From Oscillospiraceae bacterium (GTDB lineage: Bacteria; Bacillota; Clostridia; Oscillospirales; Oscillospiraceae): a DNA stretch of 64,000 nucleotides. A model generated the notes under the pieces. It ran no database searches. It worked only from the letters and a program-made list of their open reading frames with translations, and had not been told where the DNA came from. The stretch is from positions 186,001 to 250,000 of the forward strand of contig CAJTFK010000002.1 of the NCBI GenBank assembly GCA_910575505.1, given 5' to 3'. Both the position numbers and the translations under genes were made by a program. The first letter of the stretch is position 1. Every line of letters begins with the position of its first letter. Shown piece after piece: positions 53,941-62,625 of the stretch.

Positions 53941-54224
53941 GACAGCGCTATGCTGCCCTGGAAAACGTTCGGAAAAGCAAAAGGCGAAAAAAGATAAACA
54001 CCGTGGCAAAACATTGTTCCGGCCATACCCACACCGGGGGCCCGGCCGGATGATCACGTGGATCAGCTGAATCCCGCCGGACGCGCCCGTCAGGCGGAGC
54101 TGTACAACCGGGCCGATCAGCTTAACCCGAACCGCGGCGCCGGGGAAAAGCGCCTCAGCATAACGGGAAAAAGACCGTTTGGACGGTGCTCAGCGGTTGC
54201 GAATACAGGTTCTGACGCCCGGAA

Positions 54225-54257
54225 AAAAGGCAGACGCATACAGCGTCTGCCTTTTTT
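54225..54257. terminator. Bidirectional terminator
   Basis: Perfect 13-bp stem (54225-54237 with 54243-54255) with A- and T-runs. It ends the ribF operon and the leftward small gene, whose stop codon overlaps its T-run. The 284 bases before it (53941-54224) hold no gene. Confidence 0.9.
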
Positions 54258-54529
54258 TACCCCAGGGCTGCGATCATCCAGAGCAGGCCCGTGGCCCCCG
54301 CTCCCATCAGGGTATAGACCGCCGGATTCAGGTCCCCCCAAAGGCGGCTGAACCGGCCCCGCCCTCCGCCGCCGTAGTTCCGGGCCACCTGCCTGGCCTC
54401 GTCCACCAGCTGCCGGGCGCTGACGCCCTCCCCGGCGGCGTCGCTGCGGAGAATGAAGATTGCCTGCTCGAAAAAACGCTGGTCGGGGGAATCCACCACC
54501 ACGACCCTTCTGGAAATGCCTTTCACCAT
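54257..54529 (-). CDS. Small tail-anchored membrane protein, 90 aa
   Basis: Residues 1-~60 are soluble (MVKGISRRVVVVDSPDQRFFEQAIFILRSDAAG, then ARQLVDEARQVARNYGGGGRG), and a hydrophobic segment lies at the C-terminus (VYTLMGAGATGLLWMIAAL), suggesting a tail anchor. The MxKGxxRxVVVVxSPDxxxFEQAIFIxR pattern is shared with small clostridial proteins of unknown role. ATG 54529 chosen for spacing from AGGAGG; 54535 is an alternative. Confidence 0.7.
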   Translation of the reverse strand: MVKGISRRVVVVDSPDQRFFEQAIFILRSDAAGEGVSARQLVDEARQVARNYGGGGRGRFSRLWGDLNPAVYTLMGAGATGLLWMIAALG

Positions 54530-54669
54530 CTGCATGAACCTCCTGTGTATGATGCTTCCAGTTTTCCGCACAGGTGGGAAATTTATACGGCGGAGGGAGA
54601 AATCCCCCTCCGCCATCGCAGGCTTATATAATTATATAAAGAGAAGCGCACCGCCGCTTTTTGAACGGC

Positions 54670-55599
54670 TCATGGAATGACGGCGGGATTCAGATGGATG
54701 GTGATGTGCTTGACGTCCGAGAAATGCGCCTCCACATTGTCGTGAATGCGTTCCGCAATGGCGTGAGCTTCCCGAAGGGGCAGATCGCCGTCGACCTGAA
54801 GCTCCATGTCGATATAGGTCCTGTTTCCGAACATCCGGGAGTGAAGCACATCCACCTGCACCACATCCTCCTGGGCGGCGATATAGGCGGCCAGAGCGGT
54901 TTCGTAGGCCTCGCCCCGGGAGGTGTCCAGCATCTTCACAAGGGCGTCCTTCAGAATGTCATAGGAGACCTTCAGAATAAACAGGCAGATAACGACGCTG
55001 GCGATGCTGTCCATAATGGGGAACCCCAGCATGGCCCCCGTGATGCCGGCCAGGGAGCCGACGGAGGAAAAGGCGTCCGACCGGTGGTGCCACGCGTCGG
55101 CCATAAAGGCCGGGGAGTTGAGTATTTTGGCATAGTGCCGGGTGTACCAGTACATGGCTTCCTTGGAGACAATGGAAATCACGGCGGCCGCCAGGGCAAT
55201 CATGCCGGGAACGGCCAGTGTTTCATAGCTGCCCGCCAGAATCTTTTCGAGGCCGGACCTGCCGATGCCCAGTCCGGTGACCAGCAGAATGGCGCCCAGC
55301 AGCAGCGAGGCGACGCACTCGAACCGCTCGTGACCGTAGGGGTGCCTGGGATCCGCCGCCTTTTTGGACATGCGGACGCCGAGCCAGGCAATCAAGGTGG
55401 CGAAGACGTCGGAAAGGGAATGAACCGCGTCGGAAACCATGGCCCCGGAGCGGCCCGCGATTCCGGCGAAGAGCTTGAAGGCGGACAGGGCCACATTTCC
55501 CGCGATTCCCACCATCGAGATGCGCCGGATCATGGCGTTTTCCCTGATTTCCGCCTTGGATGGGACGCTTTTGATTCGGTTTTCTTTGTTGGCTGTCAT
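54670..55599 (-). CDS. Cation diffusion facilitator (probable Ni/Co/Fe exporter)
   Basis: 309 aa with six membrane segments and a cytoplasmic C-terminal domain. Transport-site residues are visible in H60xxxD64 with D57 (VSDAVHSLSD) and H171xxxD175 with D168 (MADAWHHRSD). It exports a divalent metal in exchange for protons. The leader carries a NiCo-like riboswitch, which points to cobalt, nickel or iron rather than zinc. Start ATG behind AGGAGG. Confidence 0.92.
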   Translation of the reverse strand: MTANKENRIKSVPSKAEIRENAMIRRISMVGIAGNVALSAFKLFAGIAGRSGAMVSDAVHSLSDVFATLIAWLGVRMSKKAADPRHPYGHERFECVASLLLGAILLVTGLGIGRSGLEKILAGSYETLAVPGMIALAAAVISIVSKEAMYWYTRHYAKILNSPAFMADAWHHRSDAFSSVGSLAGITGAMLGFPIMDSIASVVICLFILKVSYDILKDALVKMLDTSRGEAYETALAAYIAAQEDVVQVDVLHSRMFGNRTYIDMELQVDGDLPLREAHAIAERIHDNVEAHFSDVKHITIHLNPAVIP

Positions 55600-55687
55600 A
55601 AGGATAATCCTCCTGTCCTGCCGCGGAGGCGGCAGTGATGATTACTCTTAATGGCACCGGCTTGAGATGAATTGTTCCCAAATGTGT

Positions 55688-55806
55688 AAAAAAACGCATC
55701 TGTGGAACATACAACTGTCCCACAGACGCGCTGTCCGCAGTCTGCTGCCGCCGTTCGGCGGCCCGGCCCCATGACCGTGAGGTCATCGCCTGCTCAGTTT
55801 GTACTG
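55688..55806 (-). promoter_or_regulatory. NiCo-type riboswitch with terminator platform
   Basis: Minus strand reads ACTGAGCAGGCGATGACC, a GGTCAT stem partner, GGGGCCGGGCCGCCGAACGGCGGCAGCAGA, GCGGACAGCGCGTCTGTGGGACAGTT, which follows the order of the czcD/NiCo aptamer, including both GGACAG elements. The last arm can alternatively form a terminator (55695-55730) followed by TTTTTTT (55694-55688). Metal binding would free the gene from termination. Recognised from memory of the motif. Confidence 0.8.
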
Positions 55807-55855
55807 TTGATCTCGCATTCCATACAGAATGTAATGCAGTGCAAAGAGTTATTTT

Positions 55856-55884
55856 ATTATAGCGTAGCGTATGCAGTTTGTCAA
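55856..55884 (-). promoter_or_regulatory. Promoter of the metal exporter
   Basis: Perfect TTGACA (55884-55879) and TATAAT (55861-55856) on the minus strand, 17-base spacing. Confidence 0.95.
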
Positions 55885-55913
55885 TATTCTATGCCGGCGG
55901 GGCGTGTCCCATT

Positions 55914-56046
55914 TGGAGATTTTATGCAGGGGGCTGTCCCGGCCTGTCTTCCGGGAACCTGGCGCTTCCGAAAAGGGGGCAGAGCCTGCCTTCTGCACCG
56001 CGTTCCCCTGATAAAATGCGTAAATGGACGCTCCCTGCCGGCAAAA
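55914..56046. repeat. Dispersed intergenic repeat, fullest copy
   Basis: Starts GGAGATTTTATGCAGGGGGCTGTCCC, passes a CTTCCGAAAAGGGGGCAGAGCCTGCC centre, and ends CTGATAAAATGCGTAAATGGACGCTCCCTGCCGG. Related copies lie at 10511-10580, 41205-41400, 59890-59960 and, inverted, 62065-62200. All are intergenic. Confidence 0.7.
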
Positions 56047-56051
56047 AAGCA

Positions 56052-56080
56052 TTGACAAAAAAAGCCGCTTCGGTTATGAT
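56052..56080 (+). promoter_or_regulatory. Promoter of the EIIC gene
   Basis: TTGACA (56052-56057) and TATGAT (56075-56080), 17-base spacing, adjoining the end of the dispersed repeat. Confidence 0.85.
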
Positions 56081-56139
56081 AAGCAGGACATGTGTCAAGA
56101 CACTGGTCAACTACATGAAGAAAGAGACGGAACATCGTC

Positions 56140-57252
56140 ATGGAACACAGCTTTCAAGCCTTTCTGAAGCGCAAGAACATTGTCATATCTGCCCGGCGCT
56201 ACGGCATTGATGCCCTGGGCGCTATGGCTCAGGGTCTGTTCTGCTCCCTGCTCATCGGCACCATTCTGAACACGCTGGGCGCTCAGTTCCACATCGGCTT
56301 CCTCACCGCCAAGCTCATCACCATCAATGAGGTAGGCTATACCATCGGCGGCATGGCCTCCTTCATGAGCGGCTCGGCCATGGCCGTGGCCATTGGCTAT
56401 GCCCTCCAGGCCCCGCCCATGGTCCTCTTCTCCCTGGCGACGGTGGGCTACGCCTGCAACGCCCTGGGCGGGGCCGGCGGGCCTCTGGCGGTGCTGTTTG
56501 TGGCCATCATTGCCGCCGAATGCGGCAAGGCCGTCAGCAAAGAGACCAAGGTGGACATTCTGGTGACGCCCATTGTCACCACCCTGGCCGGCATCGGCGC
56601 GGCCTGGGTTATTGCTCCGCCCATCGGCAGAGCCGCCAGCGCCCTGGGGCAGGTCATCATGTGGGCCACGGAGCTCCAGCCCCTTCTGATGGGTATGCTC
56701 GTGTCCGTGCTGGTGGGGGTGGCCCTGACTCTGCCCATTTCCTCCGCCGCCATCTGCTCCGTGCTGGGCCTGACGGGTCTGGCCGGAGGAGCCGCCGTGG
56801 CGGGCTGCTGCGCCCAGATGGTGGGCTTCGCCGTCATGAGCTTCTGGGAAAACGGCTGGGGGGGCCTTGTGAGCCAGGGCATCGGCACATCCATGCTGCA
56901 AATGCCCAACATCGTGAAAAACCCCCGGGTCTGGATTGCACCCACACTGACCTCCGCCATAACCGGGCCCATTGCCACCTGTTTGTTCAGGCTGGAGATG
57001 AACGGCGCGGCCATCAATTCCGGTATGGGCACCTGCGGCTTCTGCGGCCAGCTGGGGGTCTGGACCGGCTGGGTGTCCCCCGGCGAGACGGCCATTGCCA
57101 ACGGCGCCGCCGCCATCGCCCCCACGGCCTTTGACTGGCTGGGGCTGATTCTGATTTCCTTTGTTCTCCCCGCCGTGCTGGCGCCCCTCATCAATCAGGC
57201 CTGCCGGCGGCTGGGCTGGGTGAAGGACGGGGACCTGACCCTGGCGGGCTGA
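56140..57252 (+). CDS. Orphan PTS-type EIIC membrane protein (PTS_EIIC_2-like)
   Basis: 370 aa, about nine membrane segments rich in Gly and Ala, matching the family annotated as PTS sugar transporter subunit IIC (RRYGIDALGAMAQGLFCSLLIGTILNTLG; ISSAAICSVLGLTGLAGGAAVAGCCAQM; MGTCGFCGQLGVWTG). No EIIA, EIIB or sugar enzymes are nearby, so transport by phosphorylation is doubtful; members of this family often stand alone. Ribosome binding site is weak (AAAGAGACGGA). Confidence 0.8.
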   Translation: MEHSFQAFLKRKNIVISARRYGIDALGAMAQGLFCSLLIGTILNTLGAQFHIGFLTAKLITINEVGYTIGGMASFMSGSAMAVAIGYALQAPPMVLFSLATVGYACNALGGAGGPLAVLFVAIIAAECGKAVSKETKVDILVTPIVTTLAGIGAAWVIAPPIGRAASALGQVIMWATELQPLLMGMLVSVLVGVALTLPISSAAICSVLGLTGLAGGAAVAGCCAQMVGFAVMSFWENGWGGLVSQGIGTSMLQMPNIVKNPRVWIAPTLTSAITGPIATCLFRLEMNGAAINSGMGTCGFCGQLGVWTGWVSPGETAIANGAAAIAPTAFDWLGLILISFVLPAVLAPLINQACRRLGWVKDGDLTLAG

Positions 57253-57253
57253 G

Positions 57254-57300
57254 GGAATTAGGGATTAGGAATTAGGGATTAGGGATTAGGAATGAGGAGT
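57254..57300. repeat. AT-rich short tandem repeat
   Basis: GGAATTAGGGATTA is repeated with variation about four times just after the EIIC stop. Similar short strings precede the lipoprotein gene at 36825-36856. Confidence 0.8.
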
Positions 57301-57454
57301 TTTTGCAAACTGTGGATAAAGAGCGGAGAGATCGGAGATTCCCCGGTCTCTCCACTCTTTTTTCAGGGAAAAGTCCCCCTTTCCTTTCCCGACGGGTTTT
57401 TCTCCCCTGAACCGGTACAATGGTGGAAAATTCCGCTTTCAGGAGGGACAGGCT

Positions 57455-59686
57455 GTGGGACAGATGACATTGGAGCGAACGCGCCGGGGACGGCTGCCGG
57501 TCTGGGGGGTTCGCTTTTTCCTGACCGGCGCACTGGCTGCCGTCCAGACGCCGGCGGGCTTTGCCCCCTTTGCGCTGGGCTGTGTGTCGGCGGCGGGACC
57601 GGGGAGCTGCGGCGGGGCCGCCCTGGCAGGGGCCGCTGCCGGTGCGGCGCTGTTTCTGAACTTTACACAGGCCCTGCCCTTTCTGGCGGTGGCCATATTG
57701 ATTCTCACCGCCTCCACCGCCCTCCAGGGCTGGGCTCTGGCGCGGCCCCGGGCCTCGGCTCTCACGGCGGCGGGGCTGTTTCTGGCGGTGAACGGCATTT
57801 ATGTGATTCAGTCCCTTTCACCCTGGGCGGACCTGGGGCCCTGTCTGGGGGCGGCGGGACTGACAGGGGCAGCGGCCTGGCTGTTCCGGCCTCTGTTCCG
57901 CCGGGGCGAGGGACGGAATCCGGCGGACGGTCTGCTGACGCTGTTGGCGGCGCTGCTGCTGGGTCTGGCAGATTTCGAGGTGCTGGGCTTCTCTCCGGGC
58001 CGGGGGCTGCTGTGCCTTCTGGCGGTCTGGGCCGCCTATGACCGGGGGCCCGCCGCAGGGACGGCGGCGGCGCTGCTGCTGGGTCTGGCGGCGGACCTCT
58101 GCGGACTTCAGGGCGGGTCCTTCACTGCCGCGTGGGGCTTGGCGGGCTTGGCAGCGGGGAGCTTCGCGGGCCGGCGGGCCGTGGCGGCCCTGGCGGCCCT
58201 GGCGGCGGTGACGGCTGGTGTCCTGGCCGGAAATGTTCCGGGTCTTCTGCCGGAGACAGCGGCGGCGATGGCTGTTTTCCTGGCGCTGCCCCGACGGCTG
58301 ATGGGGGGCAGGAGAACCAGCCGGGAGCCTGCCGCTTCGGACCGGCAGGGGCGGAGCGGCGTCCGCGGACCGGCAGATGACCAGGAGACCGGGCCCCGGC
58401 GGCGGGAACAGGGAACTGTCCTCCGCGGTCTGGAACGGACGGGGGCCTGCGGAACGGAGGAGGACCAGGGGACCGGACCCCGGCGGCGGGAACAGCGGAA
58501 TCCCCTCCGCTGGCCGGGCCGGAGGGAGCGGACAGGGGCCCGGGAAACGGCGGAGGAAACAGAGGGAGCGGTCCGCTGGCGCAGGCAGCTGGACCGGGCG
58601 GCGGCGGCCCTTCGGGATCTCTATGACAGCCTGGGGCGGGGTGTGCCCGCCTCCGGCGACGAAAACCCCGCCATTATCTTCGACCGGGCGGCGGAACGGG
58701 TTTGCCGGAGCTGTTCCCTCTGTGAGCTGTGCTGGCAGAGAGAGTATACAGGAACCTTCAACGCGCTGAACGACGCCACACCCTATCTGCTGGAGCGGGG
58801 CCGGGTGCTGGCCAGGGATTTTCCCGTCTATTTTACAGGCCGCTGCATCCACCTGACGGAGTTTATGACCGCCGTCAACGGCGAGCTGTCCGCGTTTCTG
58901 CTCCGGCGGCAGTACCGGCGGCAGCTGGAGGAGACCCGGCGCAGCGCCCGGGGCCAGTATGCCCAGCTCTCCGAGCTGCTCACTGCCACCGCCGCCGGGC
59001 TGACGGCCCCGGCCTCCGGGACGGCGGAGAGCGGGGTCTGCCGTGTGGGTGCGGTGCTCCGGCCCAGGGAGGGAGAGACCGTTTGCGGGGACACGGTGAT
59101 GTCCTTCCGCACGGACGGAGGCCTGTGGTGCCTGCTGCTGGCCGACGGCATGGGCAGCGGCGAGCCCGCCCGGAAGGAGTCCGCCATGATCTGCCGCCTG
59201 CTCCAGCAGTTCCTGGAGGCGGGGGTGGCCCCGGCGGCGGCGCTGAAGACGCTGAACTCCGCCATGGCCCTCCGGGGGACGGAGACCGGCACATTTACCA
59301 CCATTGACCTTTGTGTATACGACCCCGGCGGCGGGGAAGCGGTATTTTATAAATTCGGCGCGGCTCCCAGCTATCTGAAAAAGGGCGGCGTGGTCCGGCG
59401 GATTACCGGCGGAAGCCTGCCGGCGGGGCTCCAGGGAGGTGCGGCCGCCCCGGATGTGACCCGGGCGTCACTGGACCCCGGCGGCTTTGCCGTGATGATC
59501 AGCGACGGCGTGGCGGACCCGGAGGGGGACGAGTGGCTGATGAATCTGCTGGCGGGCTGGTCCGGGGAGGACCCCCAGGTTCTGGCGGGGCTGATTTTGC
59601 AGGAGAGCGTCCGCCGGGAAAAGCTCCGGGACGACTGCGGCGTACAGGTGCTCTACCGGCCGCCGGAGAGTGTCCGGGAGGTCTGA
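57455..59686 (+). CDS. spoIIE: Stage II sporulation protein E-like phosphatase
   Basis: 743 aa. The N-terminal ~290 residues are Ala/Gly/Leu-rich with roughly ten membrane segments, as in SpoIIE. A linker follows (about 290-380) with two 28-residue repeats (ETGPRRREQ...). Then a Cys-containing regulatory segment (CRSCSLCELCW) and a PP2C phosphatase domain with CGDTVMSF, LLLADGMGSGEPARKES and MISDGVADPEGDEWL, carrying the metal-binding aspartates. It activates sigma-F in the forespore by dephosphorylating SpoIIAA. GTG start at 57455 after AGGAGGG. Slightly shorter than B. subtilis SpoIIE. Confidence 0.93.
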   Translation: MGQMTLERTRRGRLPVWGVRFFLTGALAAVQTPAGFAPFALGCVSAAGPGSCGGAALAGAAAGAALFLNFTQALPFLAVAILILTASTALQGWALARPRASALTAAGLFLAVNGIYVIQSLSPWADLGPCLGAAGLTGAAAWLFRPLFRRGEGRNPADGLLTLLAALLLGLADFEVLGFSPGRGLLCLLAVWAAYDRGPAAGTAAALLLGLAADLCGLQGGSFTAAWGLAGLAAGSFAGRRAVAALAALAAVTAGVLAGNVPGLLPETAAAMAVFLALPRRLMGGRRTSREPAASDRQGRSGVRGPADDQETGPRRREQGTVLRGLERTGACGTEEDQGTGPRRREQRNPLRWPGRRERTGARETAEETEGAVRWRRQLDRAAAALRDLYDSLGRGVPASGDENPAIIFDRAAERVCRSCSLCELCWQREYTGTFNALNDATPYLLERGRVLARDFPVYFTGRCIHLTEFMTAVNGELSAFLLRRQYRRQLEETRRSARGQYAQLSELLTATAAGLTAPASGTAESGVCRVGAVLRPREGETVCGDTVMSFRTDGGLWCLLLADGMGSGEPARKESAMICRLLQQFLEAGVAPAAALKTLNSAMALRGTETGTFTTIDLCVYDPGGGEAVFYKFGAAPSYLKKGGVVRRITGGSLPAGLQGGAAAPDVTRASLDPGGFAVMISDGVADPEGDEWLMNLLAGWSGEDPQVLAGLILQESVRREKLRDDCGVQVLYRPPESVREV

Positions 59687-59812
59687 GAGACTGCATTTAT
59701 GACCCTTGCCCCCCCCTTCCGCATGTCTGCAATCATGTGTAAGGGTTCCCGCTGTCGTTGAGACAGGCTGCGGCAAAGGGCGGCGGGAGACAGACAAGCG
59801 GGACGCGGAAGG

Positions 59813-59851
59813 AAAAGCGGGAGAGACCCAGGCGGGTCTCTCCCGCTTTTT
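59813..59851 (+). terminator. Strong intrinsic terminator
   Basis: Perfect 17-bp stem (59813-59829 with 59834-59850) with a TTTTT tail. Confidence 0.9.
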
Positions 59852-59889
59852 GCAGCGTATGTCCCTCGGTTCCGCCGCGGGAGTCTTCC

Positions 59890-59960
59890 GTTCGGAGATT
59901 TTATGCAGCAGGGGCCGGGCTCCGTCCCGGGCCGCCCGTCCCTAAAACCGCCGGAGACCC
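59890..59960. repeat. Dispersed intergenic repeat, partial copy
   Basis: GTTCGGAGATTTTATGCAGCAGGGGCCGGGCTCCGTCCCGGG matches the head of the repeat at 55914, then diverges. Confidence 0.6.
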
Positions 59961-59999
59961 AGGATGCTCTATTCAAAGGGATCTGCAATCACGCAAATG

Positions 60000-60260
60000 T
60001 GATTTCTGATTCACTGCGTATGAAGAAAGGCGGAGTGTCGCGATGGATCGGTGAAAAAACGGCTGAGCACAAATGCCCAGAATGTGGGAGATTAATAAAC
60101 TGGCTTGAAATGGGTTCACACGTTTGCGGATGAAGCTTTGAAGCTTCCGGTTTATTGGGAGGCTTTCAGTTTGGGTGATATCCCCCTTGACAAGTGCTTT
60201 CTTGATACATCCCTTATTATCATTGACGCGCTCCAGATGATCCGGAGCACGGCCTATGAC
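60000..60260 (+). pseudogene. Degenerate coding fragments before the recombinase remnant
   Basis: Short frames with protein-like content occur: MKKGGVSRWIGEKTAEHKCPECGRLINWLEMGSHVCG (60020-60133, CxxC and a second Cys pair like a zinc ribbon) and LKLPVYWEAFSLGDIPLDKCFLDTSLIIIDALQMIRS (from 60138). Neither is complete or recognised; both seem to be parts of genes broken by mobile element loss. Confidence 0.4.
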
Positions 60261-60286
60261 ATCACCTGCGCCAATGGCTGCCGGGA

Positions 60287-60586
60287 GTGCGTCTGGCAGG
60301 CAGACGACTGCGAGAACCGGACGCTGGCCGAGAACGACTTCGTATTCCGCAGGCACGACAGCCGGGACCCTATGCCCCCAGCGCCTTCCCCTGCCGGTTC
60401 AAGCTGCTCCTGAAGAAAGGCGGCCTTCCGGAAAAGCTGAACGTCCACGGCCTTCGTCACAGCAACGCCAGCCTGTTGACAGCGAACAGCGCAGACGTGG
60501 CGACAGTGGCCGGTCTTCCGGGGCACAGCCAGCCTTCCGCCGCGCCGGACATCTACACCCATACTTTTAAGGAATCACTGATTTAA
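60287..60586 (+). pseudogene. Tyrosine recombinase remnant 1 (C-terminal)
   Basis: Reads SAFPCRFKLLLKKGGLPEKLNVHGLRHSNASLLTANSADVATVAGLPGHSQPSAAPDIYTHTFKESLI. HGLRHSNASLL (catalytic Arg and His), GHSQ (second His) and DIYTH (catalytic Tyr) are the integrase C-terminal motifs. The preceding FVFRRHDSRDPMPP lies in another frame, showing a frameshift, and the N-terminal half is gone. Some conserved residues are changed (GLPGH for GLLGH). Confidence 0.8.
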
Positions 60587-60639
60587 TTGCCGGATGAAGA
60601 GAGGTGATAAAACAAGGAAAAAGGGGCCGCGGGGTATGA

Positions 60640-61450
60640 AACAGGAAAGTTCGGCGACAAGGAATACAGCTGCTGGAAAAAGAAACCAAAACGGAAAGAA
60701 TTTCCGGAGCTCATGGACGAGATCATTCCATGGGAGGAATGGGTGTCTCTGGTTGTGCCGCGCTACCCCAGCGGGAAGCACGGCCGTCCCCCCATCGAGA
60801 TTGAAACCGTGCTGCGGATGTATCTGCTGCAATGCTGGTTGAGCCTGTCCGACGAAGGCGTGGAAGACGCCATTTATGACAGCTGTGCCATGCGCAAATT
60901 TAAGGGGATCAACTTTTTCGGGCAGGATATCCCGGATGCCACAACCCTGCTGCGCTTCCGGCACCTGCTGGAGGACAAAGGCATTGGCAGGCTGTTTTTT
61001 GACGCCGTCAGCCGCGGTCTGGAAGGTGCTGGCCGGATAATGCGCGGCGGCACCCTTGTGGACGCCACACTGATCAGTGCGCCCGGTTCCACAAAAACGC
61101 GGAGAAAAAACGGGACCCGGAGATGCGCTCGGTGAAGAAGGGAAACCGGTGGCATTTTGGCATGAACTGCCACACCGGCGTGGACGCCGGGAGCGGCTTT
61201 GTTCGCACAGTGGAGGCCACCGCCGCCAATGTCCATGCTGTCACCGCGGCGGCAGGGCTTCTGCGGAAAGATGACGGGGCGGTCTACGGGGACACTGCCT
61301 GTCTCGGGACAGAGAAGCGGGACGGGATCAGAAACAGCTCTCCGCGTTCTGCCATCACATACCGTATCAACCGAAGGCCGGGCCGGTTCCCCCAGGGCTT
61401 CAGACAACGCCATTGACTGGGAGCGATATTCTGAGTTCCGATTTGTCTCT
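60640..61450 (+). pseudogene. IS5-family transposase, frameshifted and truncated
   Basis: Frame 1 (to 61135) reads MDEIIPWEEWVSLVVPRYPSGKHGRPPIEIETVLRMYLLQCWLSLSDEGVEDAIYDSCAMRKFKGINFF and on to DATTLLRFRHLLEDKG, the DUF772-type N-terminus, up to LVDATLIS. A second frame (61114 onward) carries RSVKKGNRWHFGMNCHTGVDAGSGFVRTVEATAANVHAVTAAAGLL to RINRRPGRFP, then a third frame NAIDWERYSEFR. At least two frameshifts and a missing end make it inactive. No intact terminal inverted repeats were found. Confidence 0.88.
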
Positions 61451-61504
61451 ATTGTGATATAAGGGCTCACCTGTGCCCCGCTTCTTCTGAGGAATGGTGT
61501 TTCC

Positions 61505-61612
61505 ATGAAAGAAATTCAGGGGTGGCTTGGTCACAGCAGCATCCCCGCCACCGCGAACTCTGATGTCTACCTGGATACGGCGTCGAAAAGCCTGTCCGCT
61601 GTGAAGCTGAAT
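61505..61612 (+). pseudogene. Tyrosine recombinase remnant 2 (last ~35 codons)
   Basis: MKEIQGWLGHSSIPATANSDVYLDTASKSLSAV matches the integrase end WLGHSxxxTTAxxYxHLDxxSK, with the active-site His in LGHS and Tyr in DVYLD. Only this fragment remains. Its sequence type differs from remnant 1, so two integrases were lost here. Confidence 0.7.
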
Positions 61613-61872
61613 AGCGCCCTTCCCATTCAGCCCGGCATCCAGACCAATCTCCGAAAACCGCCTCATATCCTCGCTGGCAGGAGAGAACCGGCCTGAAACA
61701 GGAAAATACCCGGCTTCCTGAAATCCAGAAAACCGAGTATTTCCGAGTGGAGTAAGTGCCCACTTTCAATACTTCAGCTTTTGGGTTTGCGCCCAGAACC
61801 AAACCGGAGCCCAGCACAGCGGGGCCGGTTTTGGAGAGAAGGAGCCGCAAAGTAAGTGCGCTCTGACTTTTG

Positions 61873-61911
61873 AAAAAAAGTCGGAGCAAGCGATATGACG
61901 CTTGCTCCGAC
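61873..61911 (-). terminator. Terminator of tRNA-Leu
   Basis: Perfect 12-bp stem (61880-61891 with 61900-61911), TTTTTTT on the minus strand. Stem core GGAGCAAGC is the same as in the terminator at 22107. Confidence 0.9.
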
Positions 61912-61912
61912 A

Positions 61913-61999
61913 TGGTGCCGGTGGTGGGACTCGAACCCACACGGTGTCGCCACCGGCGGATTTTGAATCCGCTACGTCTACCAATTCCATCACACCGGC
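61913..61999 (-). tRNA. tRNA-Leu (CAA)
   Basis: 87-nt class II tRNA with encoded CCA: acceptor GCCGGTG, anticodon loop TTCAAAA, long variable arm (CGGTGGCGACACCG) and T-arm GGGTTCGAGTCCC. It borders the mobile-element remnants, a common integration target. Confidence 0.95.
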
Positions 62000-62012
62000 A
62001 GATTCTTCTGCT

Positions 62013-62041
62013 ATTATACAGGACGTCTCCGGAAAATTCAA
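62013..62041 (-). promoter_or_regulatory. Promoter of tRNA-Leu
   Basis: Minus-strand TTGAAT (62041-62036) and TATAAT (62018-62013), 17-base spacing. Confidence 0.85.
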
Positions 62042-62064
62042 GTGCTTTTTTGGGAAGGGACGTA

Positions 62065-62200
62065 TCCGTTCATGTATTTTATCAGAACGAGGTGTAGGAG
62101 GCAGGCTTTGCTCCGCACCATTTTTGGGAGGGGAAACAGACCAGGACAGGCCCCTGCACAACATCTCCGAATGGGGCTCTCCCTTTGCGAAGGGGTGGCC
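62065..62200. repeat. Dispersed intergenic repeat, inverted copy
   Basis: Its complement reads GGAGATGTTGTGCAGGGGCCTGTCC, then GCGGAGCAAAGCCTGCCTCC and CTGATAAAATACATGAACGGATACGTCCC, matching 55914-56046 end to end with divergence. The remaining gap to 62625 holds no gene that I can support. Confidence 0.65.
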
Positions 62201-62625
62201 CTTGCATATACAAGGAGGCAAGCCACCGCAAAGAATCAAAGAATCTCCCAGCCGGACGTCCTTTGGGGAAATGCCCGCCTTGCGCTCGGAAGAGCGGTAC
62301 CTGCCGGGCAGTCGGAAAAGAAGGCTCTCAGGGTCCAACCGGCGAAGGCGGCTTTGACGCGCCGCGCAAATTGATGCCGACCCCCCATTTTCCGGAAAAA
62401 CAATGTCAGACGGCAAAGCCGCCGCGGCAGTTTTATGGTACAATTTCCTTGCTATACTCCTGGTGTCAGACACGAAAACCGGAGACGGGCCTGGCATTAG
62501 CGGGCCGCACAGGCGGCGTCCCGGCGGTTTTGAAACAGACGCCGGATTTCGTCCGCAGAATCTGTGACAAAGCCCCGCCCTCCCTCGTTTATCAAGTGAG
62601 AGCGCTCATGAATCGAGGATGACAT

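Noticed and set aside
56140-57252. Complete sugar PTS
   Set aside because: Only an EIIC-like protein is present; no EIIA, EIIB, HPr or sugar enzyme is nearby.
62185-62622. 145-codon plus-strand frame upstream of the ECF sigma factor
   Set aside because: Overlaps the dispersed repeat, lacks a ribosome binding site and has no protein-like pattern.
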